Source: Bacteroidales bacterium (GTDB lineage: Bacteria; Bacteroidota; Bacteroidia; Bacteroidales; UBA932). Taken from it: a stretch of DNA of 52,720 nt. The notes under the pieces were generated by a model, which searched no databases, was not told the DNA's origin, and worked only from the letters and a program-made list of their open reading frames with translations. Positions 40,356 to 47,587 of the stretch are shown here, piece by piece; the first letter of the stretch is position 1, and each line of letters starts with the position of its first letter. Position numbers and translations under genes: made by a program. The stretch lies in contig JAKSKB010000003.1 of assembly GCA_024401975.1 (NCBI GenBank), forward strand, positions 1 to 52,720. The letters run 5' to 3'.

Positions 40356-40913
40356 TTAGAAGTTGAGGGCCAGGGTGACTCCGGCCACGGGCTGCAAGTT
40401 GCCGGCGGAAGGAATCAAGTTGAAAGATGGGGTGAGAGCCAGTTCGGTGCCCTTTTTCTTTGAATTGTAGTCACGCGCGCTGGCCTTTATTTTATTTAGC
40501 CCCACGCAGGTCAGAGGTATACCTGCCCCTTCGAACAATAAGGTGGAGCCGAGGGTGACCACCAGCAGCGCGCCTTCGGCCAGACCCGGTATGATGCCTT
40601 TGGCACCTTCTTTAGATGTCGATACGATGCCGCCTATGAGGATTCCGGAGATGGTCGCCGACACACCTCCCACGCATACCAGCGTAAGACCGGAGGCGAA
40701 CATCCAGCGTCCGGATTTATAGTTGTCGGCATTGAAACCTTCCAGGTTGGAAAGTTTCTCCCTGTTCATTCTCTCTCCGTTCATATATATGTTGCAACCA
40801 CGTACGGAAAGGACGTTTTCGCCGTTTTCAATGACTTGGGCAGAGCATCCACCCCCGGGACAGAGCGCCGGCAGCAAGGCCGCCGCCAGAAGGATTGTCA
40901 AAATTTTTTTCAT
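40356..40913 (-). CDS. Hypothetical exported membrane protein
   Basis: A 185-residue protein with a signal peptide (KKILTILLAAALLPALCPGGGCSA). It then has a short beta-like stretch (VLSVRGCNIYMNGERMNREKL) and two strongly hydrophobic Gly/Ala-rich segments (MFASGLTLVCVGGVSATISGILIGGIV; GALLVVTLGSTLLFEGAGIPLTCVGL). The C-terminus ends in aromatic/hydrophobic LALNF. No family recognised with certainty. A -7 element (TACCTTTG) lies 36 bp upstream of the ATG. Confidence 0.75.
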   Translation of the reverse strand: MKKILTILLAAALLPALCPGGGCSAQVIENGENVLSVRGCNIYMNGERMNREKLSNLEGFNADNYKSGRWMFASGLTLVCVGGVSATISGILIGGIVSTSKEGAKGIIPGLAEGALLVVTLGSTLLFEGAGIPLTCVGLNKIKASARDYNSKKKGTELALTPSFNLIPSAGNLQPVAGVTLALNF

Positions 40914-40948
40914 ATCAGTTCGTTGCAAAACCTGTCAACAGGTATCAT

Positions 40949-40976
40949 CAAAGGTAATGAAAAATAAGTATCTTTG
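40949..40976. promoter_or_regulatory. Divergent -7 elements (membrane protein and mnmA)
   Basis: Minus strand TACCTTTG (40956-40949) serves the gene at 40913. Plus strand TATCTTTG (40969-40976) ends only 7 bp before the mnmA ATG at 40984, so the mnmA mRNA should be leaderless or nearly so. Confidence 0.6.
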
Positions 40977-40983
40977 CAATGAT

Positions 40984-42291
40984 ATGAAGATATGTGTGGG
41001 TCTTTCCGGAGGCGTTGACTCCAGCGTTGCCGCCCTGCTCCTCAAGAGACAGGGCTTTGACGTATTTGCGATGTATATGCAGAACTGGCACGACGTCGAA
41101 GGCACTCTTCACGGTGAATGCGAGTGGGAAGAGGAGAAATTCATCGCGGAGATGGTGGCGAGGAAGATAGGCATACCGTTCTATTTCGTGGATTTGAGCG
41201 AACAGTACCGCAAGCGTGTCGTAGATTATATGTTCGACGAATACGCAAGGGGACGCACTCCGAATCCGGACGTACTCTGCAACAGCGAGATAAAGTTCGA
41301 CGCATTCCTGGATGCCGCGCGCAGACTCGGAGCCGATACGGTCGCCACGGGACATTACTGCCGTCGCAGTGAAGTGCGGGACTCTGACGGGAGCGTAAGG
41401 TATGGACTGCTTTCCGGCATTGATGGCAACAAGGACCAGAGTTACTTCCTGTGCCGGCTCAGCCAGGAACAACTCGCCTGCGCGATGTTCCCGATAGGGG
41501 AGTTGACAAAGCCGCAGGTGCGCTCAATTGCCGCCGAGGCGGGACTTCCGTCCGCCGACAGGAAGGATTCGCAGGGTATCTGTTTCGTCGGCAAGGTCAA
41601 TCTTCCGGTTTTTCTTCAACAGAAACTGAAGAGCGTGGAAGGCGATGTGGTGGAAGTCTATCGCAATTATTATGACGACAATGCCAAATTCAACTGCGAC
41701 AGGGAACTGCTGGACTCCTGCACGGACATCCACACTCTTACGGACGAGCAGCTGGACTCACTCAGCGCGCCTCCCGCTTATGATGACTTGAACTTCGAGA
41801 CAGAGACTTACCGGGCGCGCAACCATCACCGCAAGAAAACACGCTATAAGGATAATCCTTACGGGAAGATAGTCGGCCGGCACGGAGGCGCGCAATTCGT
41901 TACCATAGGACAGCGTAAAGGATTGGCCATAGGAGGGCATAGAGAGCCGCTATTCGTAATAAGTACCGATATCGGGCGCAACGTGATATATGTAGGCGAG
42001 GGGGCGGAACATCCGGGGCTGCTGCGACGCGTACTCAAGATTGCAGGCGACGAAGTGCATTGGATATGCCCCGAAAATGCGCTTGCGCCTGGCGAGTCGC
42101 TTTCCGTCAGGGTCCGCATCCGTTACAGGCAGCCGTTGCAGAAGGCGTTGCTGCTCAGACGCGGCGGAGCCCTTTATGTCGTGTTTGACAAGCCTCAGAG
42201 AAGCATCACTGCAGGGCAGTTCGCGGCGTGGTATGCCGATGACGGGGAAAATGCACCGGAACTGCTCGGTTCGGGGGTGATATGTCAGTAA
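40984..42291 (+). CDS. mnmA: tRNA-specific 2-thiouridylase MnmA
   Basis: Adenylates and thiolates U34 of Lys, Glu and Gln tRNAs. The PP-loop is CVGLSGGVDSSVAALLL. Other motifs are YMQNWHD, TPNPDVLCNSEIKFD (first catalytic Cys), VATGHYCR, KDQSYFLC, and DSQGICFVGKV (second catalytic Cys). At 435 residues it is longer than the usual 360-390. The extra residues lie between the second Cys and the TIGQRKGL motif (about 230-300), which also occurs in Bacteroides MnmA. ATG 40984 is forced by the promoter just upstream. Followed 15 bp later by a COG0523 GTPase. Confidence 0.93.
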   Translation: MKICVGLSGGVDSSVAALLLKRQGFDVFAMYMQNWHDVEGTLHGECEWEEEKFIAEMVARKIGIPFYFVDLSEQYRKRVVDYMFDEYARGRTPNPDVLCNSEIKFDAFLDAARRLGADTVATGHYCRRSEVRDSDGSVRYGLLSGIDGNKDQSYFLCRLSQEQLACAMFPIGELTKPQVRSIAAEAGLPSADRKDSQGICFVGKVNLPVFLQQKLKSVEGDVVEVYRNYYDDNAKFNCDRELLDSCTDIHTLTDEQLDSLSAPPAYDDLNFETETYRARNHHRKKTRYKDNPYGKIVGRHGGAQFVTIGQRKGLAIGGHREPLFVISTDIGRNVIYVGEGAEHPGLLRRVLKIAGDEVHWICPENALAPGESLSVRVRIRYRQPLQKALLLRRGGALYVVFDKPQRSITAGQFAAWYADDGENAPELLGSGVICQ

Positions 42292-42306
42292 TTGTTTGAA
42301 AGTAAT

Positions 42307-43446
42307 ATGATAAAGGAAATCCCGGTATTGCTGCTCACCGGTTATCTGGGCAGCGGAAAGACCACACTGGTCAACAGGATACTTACCAACAGGAAGGGAA
42401 TCAAATTTGCCGTCATAGTCAATGACATAGGTGAAGTCAATATCGATGCGTCCCTCATTGCCAAAGACGGTATAGTCGGAAAGAAAGACGACAGTCTTGT
42501 GGCCCTTCAGAACGGATGTATCTGCTGCACGCTCAAGATGGATCTGGTGGAACAGCTCTCGGGCATAGTCTCGATGGGCAAGTTCGACTATATCGTAGTG
42601 GAGGCCAGCGGGATATGCGAGCCGGAGCCCATAGCGCGGACTATATGCTCCATCCCTGTAATGGGACCGAAATACATAAAGGACGGTGTGCCGGTGCTTG
42701 ACTGCATCGCCACCGTCGTGGATGCCCTCAGGATGAGGGACGAATTCGCCTGCGCCAAGGACCTGCTTAGGGCAGGCATAGAGGAAGACGACATCGAAAG
42801 CCTTGTGATACAACAGATTGAGTTCTGCAACCTGATTCTTCTCAACAAGGCTTCCCTTGTCAGCCCCGAAGAACTTGAGACCGTCAGGACCATAGTCCGC
42901 AAAATTCAGCCGAAAGCCGAAATCATTGATTGTGACTGGTGTGACGTCGATTTGGACAAACTCGTGGGCACCGGAGCGTTCAATTATGAGGACGTGTCCG
43001 GCTCTGCGGCCTGGATAGCAGGGGTGGAGAACCCCGTGGAGGAGAACGAAGAAGAGGGGGAGGCCGACGAGTACGGCATAGGTACCTATGTGTACTGTAC
43101 CAGGGAACCTATGGATATCAATAAATTCGATTATTTCGTTTCAAAAAGGTGGCCGTCAGGAATCATCAGGGCCAAGGGACTCTGCTATTTCGCCGATGAC
43201 GTCGATTCGTGCTATCTCTTCGAACAGGCAGGAAAACAGATTTCGCTCAAGAATGTGGGGAAGTGGTATGCCACGATGCCTGAGGATGAACTGCGTGCCG
43301 CAATGGCCGCCGATCCCGTCATAATGAGGGATTGGGACCCTGTATATGGTGACAGGATGCAAAAACTGGTGTTCATAGGACGCAATCTGGACCGCACCGC
43401 CATCAAGGATGCGCTGGACCTCTGTCTGGAAAAGATTGAGCTATAA
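42307..43446 (+). CDS. COG0523 (CobW/P47K) metal-handling GTPase
   Basis: A 379-residue P-loop GTPase of the G3E family. Members act as metallochaperones for zinc, cobalt or other metals. Walker A is TGYLGSGKTTLVNRIL. The family metal-binding motif CxCC is in NGCICCTLKMDL, the switch and Walker B region in YIVVEASGICEPEP, and the base-recognition LLNKASL. The acidic linker (EENEEEGEADEYG) precedes the CobW C-terminal domain (FVSKRWPSGIIRAKG... YGDRMQKLVFIGRNLD). It is probably cotranscribed with mnmA. Which metal and client it serves is not determinable. Confidence 0.87.
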   Translation: MIKEIPVLLLTGYLGSGKTTLVNRILTNRKGIKFAVIVNDIGEVNIDASLIAKDGIVGKKDDSLVALQNGCICCTLKMDLVEQLSGIVSMGKFDYIVVEASGICEPEPIARTICSIPVMGPKYIKDGVPVLDCIATVVDALRMRDEFACAKDLLRAGIEEDDIESLVIQQIEFCNLILLNKASLVSPEELETVRTIVRKIQPKAEIIDCDWCDVDLDKLVGTGAFNYEDVSGSAAWIAGVENPVEENEEEGEADEYGIGTYVYCTREPMDINKFDYFVSKRWPSGIIRAKGLCYFADDVDSCYLFEQAGKQISLKNVGKWYATMPEDELRAAMAADPVIMRDWDPVYGDRMQKLVFIGRNLDRTAIKDALDLCLEKIEL

Positions 43447-44367
43447 GTCCCGGATATTGGCCGCTATTCCCTCCACAAGCCGTTCGAGGGCTTCGGCGCT
43501 CGCCCAGGCTACGTGAGGCGTGAGCCGCAGTCTCTGCGGTCTGGTACAGTGGAGCAGGGGATGGTCTTCCGGAAGCGGTTCCTCCGTGAAAACGTCTACT
43601 GCGGCGCCTCCGATGGTTCCGTTCCCAACGGCTTCCGCAAGCGCGGCCTCATCGATGATTCCACCTCTCGCCATATTGATGATTATGGCATCCTTTTTCA
43701 TCATTTTCAGCTCCTCCATTCCTATCAACCCCTTCGTTCTTCCGTTCAGTGGGCAGTGTATGCTTACTGCATCCGAATTGCGGAGCAGTTCGTCAAGAGA
43801 TACGGAAGGGTAGTCCTTGCAGTGTGAAGTCCCGGAGGTGGAAAAGTATATGACCTTCATCCCGAACGCGGATGCGATGAGAGCCACTTTAGAGCCTATG
43901 GTTCCCATTCCTATGATTCCAAGAGTCTTTCCGGCAGGTTCACGGAAAGGGAGGGAAACGTCCGTGAAAAGTCCGCTTCGCGAATAACTGCCGTCCTTGA
44001 CTTCGCTGTCGAATCTGTCCGAGTCGCAGAAAAATCCGAGCAACTGTCTGAAGGTCAATTCTGCCACGGAATCGGTCGAATAGCCCGCGACGTTGCGCAC
44101 CGGAATCCCTCTTCTCTGCGCGGCTTCCAAGTCGATGTTGTTGACGCCGGTGGCGGCTTCGCAGATGAGCTTGAGTTTTGACGCCGCTCTCATCAGTTCA
44201 TCTGTTACTTCGACTTTATTCACTATGAGTATGTCGGCATCCCGCACCCTTTCGAGAGCCTCTTCACCGTTTGTCCTGCCATAGGTGACAAGTTCGCCGA
44301 GCGCCTCTATGGGCGCGAGGGACGTGGTGCCCAAGGTATCGGCATCAAGAAACACTATCCTGTTCAT
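43441..44367 (-). CDS. D-isomer-specific 2-hydroxyacid dehydrogenase
   Basis: NAD(P)-dependent Rossmann-fold dehydrogenase of the phosphoglycerate/hydroxypyruvate/lactate dehydrogenase superfamily, 308 residues. Nucleotide site: LGIIGMGTIGSKVALIASAFGMKVIYF. Catalytic residues: Arg in NMARGGIIDE, Glu in DVFTEEPLP, His in LTPHVAWAS. No ACT domain, so it is not the long allosteric SerA. The substrate may be hydroxypyruvate/glycerate or another 2-hydroxyacid; the region after the Rossmann Gly motif (YFSTSG) does not settle NAD versus NADP. Start overlaps the flavoprotein stop (ATGA); 3' end overlaps the convergent GTPase by 6 bp. Confidence 0.87.
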   Translation of the reverse strand: MNRIVFLDADTLGTTSLAPIEALGELVTYGRTNGEEALERVRDADILIVNKVEVTDELMRAASKLKLICEAATGVNNIDLEAAQRRGIPVRNVAGYSTDSVAELTFRQLLGFFCDSDRFDSEVKDGSYSRSGLFTDVSLPFREPAGKTLGIIGMGTIGSKVALIASAFGMKVIYFSTSGTSHCKDYPSVSLDELLRNSDAVSIHCPLNGRTKGLIGMEELKMMKKDAIIINMARGGIIDEAALAEAVGNGTIGGAAVDVFTEEPLPEDHPLLHCTRPQRLRLTPHVAWASAEALERLVEGIAANIRDL

Positions 44368-45731
44368 AACATTGATTTTTTGGCTGCGCTTTCTCCGGCC
44401 AGATGCCCGGTGCTGAATGCTGTCTGGAGGTTGTAGCCTCCCGTGTCGGCATCTACGTCCATCACTTCTCCGCAGAAATAAAGTCCGGGGCAGAGCCGCG
44501 ACTCCATTGTCTTCGGCATCAGTTCCGCCGTATTCACACCCCCGGCGGTGACAACGGCGCGTTCATATCCCACATATCCGTCTATGTCGAAGCGCCAGCA
44601 TTTGAGGGCGCGCGCGATTTCCGGCAGGTTCACCCACAGTTTCGAATCCCTGCGGCCTCTTTTTTCAAGAGTCATTATCTCCGGATGACAGGCTCTGAAT
44701 GCCGGAATTATCCCCCACGGCATCAGTTTTCCCAGCATTATGCGGCATTTTTCCTTTTCGTGGAGACCGGAACTGCGCGGGTCCCGGTCGATTTCCATCC
44801 AAAGCGACTTCACTCTCTCCGTCAATTCGGAAAGCGGCACACCCTGCTTGAAATCGAGGTGGAGCGATACTCTGGACCCGTTGATTAGAGCCTTCACCGC
44901 CTTGCGGCTCATCTGGAAACCTACCGGGCCTTCAATGCCGCCGTCGGTGAAGTCGATGTCACCGAACTCCTCCTGAGCCACGCCGCTCTCGATGACAAGT
45001 TGTGCTCCTATGTTTTTCAACTGGTTGCCGCACAGCATTTTCCCTGTTTCGGAAAGAGGTTCGCATCTGTCGATGTGTCTGCCGTCGGGGGCTCCTTCCC
45101 GAATCTTGTAACCTTTCGGTACAAGCGCTGTCAGTGAAGGGAACTGCGGCTTGACGGTATGTCCCAGATTGACGGCCCATCTGAATCCGTCACCTGTGGA
45201 GCCGGTGGAAGGGTATGAGAGTCCGCCCGTGGCCACTATAAGACTTTTGCAAATCCATTTCCTTCCATCGGAGACCAGAACCTCGAAGCTGTTGTCCGTC
45301 CGTCGTATTTCTTCGACGGTGCATTCCGTCTCAATTTTCACTCCGGAACACTTGCAGGCATTCACCAGAGTATCCACCACGTCCGATGCGTGAAAGGAAA
45401 CGGGGAAGGCTCTGTCACCGCGCTCCACGACGGATTCCATCCCGTATTCCTTGAAGAATTCCAATACCTTGCGGGACGGGAAATTGCAGAACGCGCTTCT
45501 GACGAATCCCGAGTTGCTGCGTATGTGGCCGGAAAAGTCGCTCCATTCCTTGACGTTGGTGAAATTACACCGTCCTTTGCCTGTTATCATTATCTTGCGG
45601 CCCGGCCTGGGCATCTTTTCAAGCACTGTCACTGAAAGTGATACACCGGCCCGGACCGCCGTACCCGCTGCGGAACACGCGGCCATCAGTCCGGATGCGC
45701 CGCCCCCTATGATGAGGACGTCGCTTTTCAC
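44364..45731 (-). CDS. HI0933/YhiN-family NAD(P)/FAD-dependent oxidoreductase
   Basis: A 455-residue flavoprotein. The FAD-binding GxGxxG is in VLIIGGGASGLMAACSAA. It is followed by the family-specific PGRKIMITGKGRCNFTNV and by VVATGG-like LIVATGGLSYPSTGSTGDGF. Near the C-terminus, ERAVVTAGGVNTAEL and GLYFCGEVMDVDADTGGYNLQTAFSTGHLAG complete the signature. Relatives include BaiN, but the physiological substrate of this broad family is mostly unknown. It is the middle gene of three coupled by ATGA overlaps. Confidence 0.9.
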   Translation of the reverse strand: MKSDVLIIGGGASGLMAACSAAGTAVRAGVSLSVTVLEKMPRPGRKIMITGKGRCNFTNVKEWSDFSGHIRSNSGFVRSAFCNFPSRKVLEFFKEYGMESVVERGDRAFPVSFHASDVVDTLVNACKCSGVKIETECTVEEIRRTDNSFEVLVSDGRKWICKSLIVATGGLSYPSTGSTGDGFRWAVNLGHTVKPQFPSLTALVPKGYKIREGAPDGRHIDRCEPLSETGKMLCGNQLKNIGAQLVIESGVAQEEFGDIDFTDGGIEGPVGFQMSRKAVKALINGSRVSLHLDFKQGVPLSELTERVKSLWMEIDRDPRSSGLHEKEKCRIMLGKLMPWGIIPAFRACHPEIMTLEKRGRRDSKLWVNLPEIARALKCWRFDIDGYVGYERAVVTAGGVNTAELMPKTMESRLCPGLYFCGEVMDVDADTGGYNLQTAFSTGHLAGESAAKKSML

Positions 45732-46153
45732 TTGACACGTAGATTGCGTTCGACCAGAAGAACCGTATCCTGCAGGACATCATCGTCCTTGCCTGCGCAA
45801 CACATTATAATCAGCACCCCCTTGCGGATTTCCTGCGAGAGGAACATCATCGGACTCTCATCTTCGCAAAGGGCGTGGAACACGTATGCGGATCTGTTCT
45901 TGAACTTGATTTGGGAAATGGGATTGAAATCCTCCGGGTCGTCCTCCGCGAATCCTACTATGTCGGCATAATTGGAGTACGCCTGATCTTCCGCCGTCAT
46001 ATCGGAAGGCATATCGCCGGCATATATGTCGATGAGTGCCTTGTCATCGAGACGGGCTTCCAGATGAGTCACTTCCGCACCCGATTCATCGTCGTATGTC
46101 TCGGTCTCCTTCCTCCAAGGGGCGGGCAGGTTGAGTTGAATGTCGTATGCCAT
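45728..46153 (-). CDS. Hypothetical acidic cytosolic protein
   Basis: A 141-residue acidic protein, starting MAYDIQLNLPAPWRKETETYDD, with alternating beta strands (VTHLEARLDDKALIDIYAGDM; SQIKFKNRSAYVFHALCEDESPMMFLSQ; GVLIIMCCAGKDDDVLQDTV). No signal peptide and no recognised family; the rhythm suggests a small alpha/beta domain. ATG 46153 was chosen since the longer open frame runs back across the promoter and into the divergent gene. First gene of the operon with the flavoprotein and dehydrogenase. Confidence 0.78.
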   Translation of the reverse strand: MAYDIQLNLPAPWRKETETYDDESGAEVTHLEARLDDKALIDIYAGDMPSDMTAEDQAYSNYADIVGFAEDDPEDFNPISQIKFKNRSAYVFHALCEDESPMMFLSQEIRKGVLIIMCCAGKDDDVLQDTVLLVERNLRVK

Positions 46154-46178
46154 TTGCGTGATGTGGATTGTTTGTTGA

Positions 46179-46186
46179 CAAATATA
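46179..46186 (-). promoter_or_regulatory. -7 element for the hypothetical/HI0933/dehydrogenase operon
   Basis: TATATTTG on the minus strand, 26 bp from ATG 46153. On the plus strand the best candidate for the divergent oxidoreductase gene is the imperfect TAAATTAG at 46221-46228. Confidence 0.6.
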
Positions 46187-46268
46187 CGAACTAATGGTTG
46201 TTTTGAGATAAAAATATAAGTAAATTAGCAAATGTTGGATAATCGGACAATCAATTGACATCATCAAT

Positions 46269-47564
46269 ATGAAAAGAAGGGAATTTCTCAGGAAATCCGG
46301 AACTGCGGTGGCTCTGTGCACCGTGCTTCCGCGCTCCGTCTTCGGAAAGATGGGAGGAGACAACAATTTTATCGCTCCTAGCGACCAGCTGACACGCGGC
46401 ATTATCGGTGTCGGCGGCATAGGTCGGTCCGACAGGCATTTCGCAAGCGATGCATCGTGCAGACTTGTGTCTGTCTGCGACGTGGACAAAGAACACCTCG
46501 ATTCTGCTCTTGCGGCTGCGAAGGAATCGTTCGGAGAGACACTCAAGCCATACAGTGACTGGAGAGACCTCGTTCACGACCCCTGCGTCGACATAGTGCA
46601 CATAGCCACTCCTCCGCACTGGCACGGACTTATGGCTCTGGAAGCATCGAAGGCGGGGAAGGACATCTTCTGCGAGAAGCCTATGACGAGAACCATAGGG
46701 GAGGGCAAGCGGGTGATGGAAGCCGTGAAACGCAACGGCAACATTTTCCGTCTCAATACCTGGTTCCGTTTTACCGATACTTTCTATGGTCTGGGCACGA
46801 CGGTGAAGCCTCTCAAGAAACTTGTGAGCAGCGGTGCCCTCGGATGGCCTCTCACGGTCCGTATTTCCGGAGCCACAGGATTCGCCTGGAAGTTCTTCTG
46901 GGTCGGAAAGACCAATCTGGTGCCTCAGGCAGTGCCTTCCTGTCTCGACTATGATATGTGGCTCGGACCCGCTCCTAAGAAACCCTATCATCCCCACCGC
47001 GTGCATCAGACGTTCCGGGGCTACTGGGACTACGACGGAGGAGGACTGGCCGATATGGGACAACACTACATAGACCCCGTGCAGTACATACTCGGAAAGG
47101 ACGACACCTTCCCGGTTAAAGTGGAAGTGGACTCCCCGCAGCAGCATCCTGACGCGGTTGGCACCTGGCGCAGCATCACATATACCTACGAGGACGGGTG
47201 CAAGATTATCCTCGAAGGCGAAGGCTTTGAGAGCAAAGGAAAAGTTCCTTACATAGAAGGCCCCAACGGCAAGGTATACCAGGGCTTCGAGTGCACCATC
47301 CCCAACGTGATGGAACTCATCAACAGCCTGCCCGACCCTCCCGCCCGCAACACCGATTTTCTGGAGTGCGTACGCCTGCGCCGCAATTTCGCTCTTGACG
47401 AGAAAATCGGTTATCACAGCGCCACAATCGTGAATATGGGTGTCGTGGCGCTCAGACTCGGACGGACGCTCCATTTCGACCCCGCTACGGAAACGTTTAA
47501 AGACGATGCGGCGGCCAACCTGCTTCTCAACCAGCCGATGTGCAACGGATGGTCAATGGATTAA
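46269..47564 (+). CDS. Gfo/Idh/MocA-family oxidoreductase with Tat signal
   Basis: NAD(P)-dependent sugar dehydrogenase family, 431 residues. The N-terminus MKRREFLRKSGTAVAL is a twin-arginine export signal, as for many members that fold with bound cofactor before export. Rossmann part: GIIGVGGIGRSDRHF, VSVCDVD, VDIVHIATPPHWHG, and the catalytic EKPM (GKDIFCEKPMTRT). The C-terminal domain contains YDYDGGG-like YWDYDGGGLADMGQHYIDPVQY. It lies 23 bp upstream of a DUF1080 protein, which supports a role in 3-keto-sugar metabolism: oxidation at C3 before hydrolysis. Substrate not determinable. Confidence 0.88.
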   Translation: MKRREFLRKSGTAVALCTVLPRSVFGKMGGDNNFIAPSDQLTRGIIGVGGIGRSDRHFASDASCRLVSVCDVDKEHLDSALAAAKESFGETLKPYSDWRDLVHDPCVDIVHIATPPHWHGLMALEASKAGKDIFCEKPMTRTIGEGKRVMEAVKRNGNIFRLNTWFRFTDTFYGLGTTVKPLKKLVSSGALGWPLTVRISGATGFAWKFFWVGKTNLVPQAVPSCLDYDMWLGPAPKKPYHPHRVHQTFRGYWDYDGGGLADMGQHYIDPVQYILGKDDTFPVKVEVDSPQQHPDAVGTWRSITYTYEDGCKIILEGEGFESKGKVPYIEGPNGKVYQGFECTIPNVMELINSLPDPPARNTDFLECVRLRRNFALDEKIGYHSATIVNMGVVALRLGRTLHFDPATETFKDDAAANLLLNQPMCNGWSMD

Positions 47565-47587
47565 TCAACCCGTAAAAACATTCAGAA

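Noticed and set aside
46251-47474. 407-codon open frame antisense to the Gfo/Idh/MocA gene
   Set aside because: No recognisable domain; the sense strand has the Rossmann and EKPM motifs.
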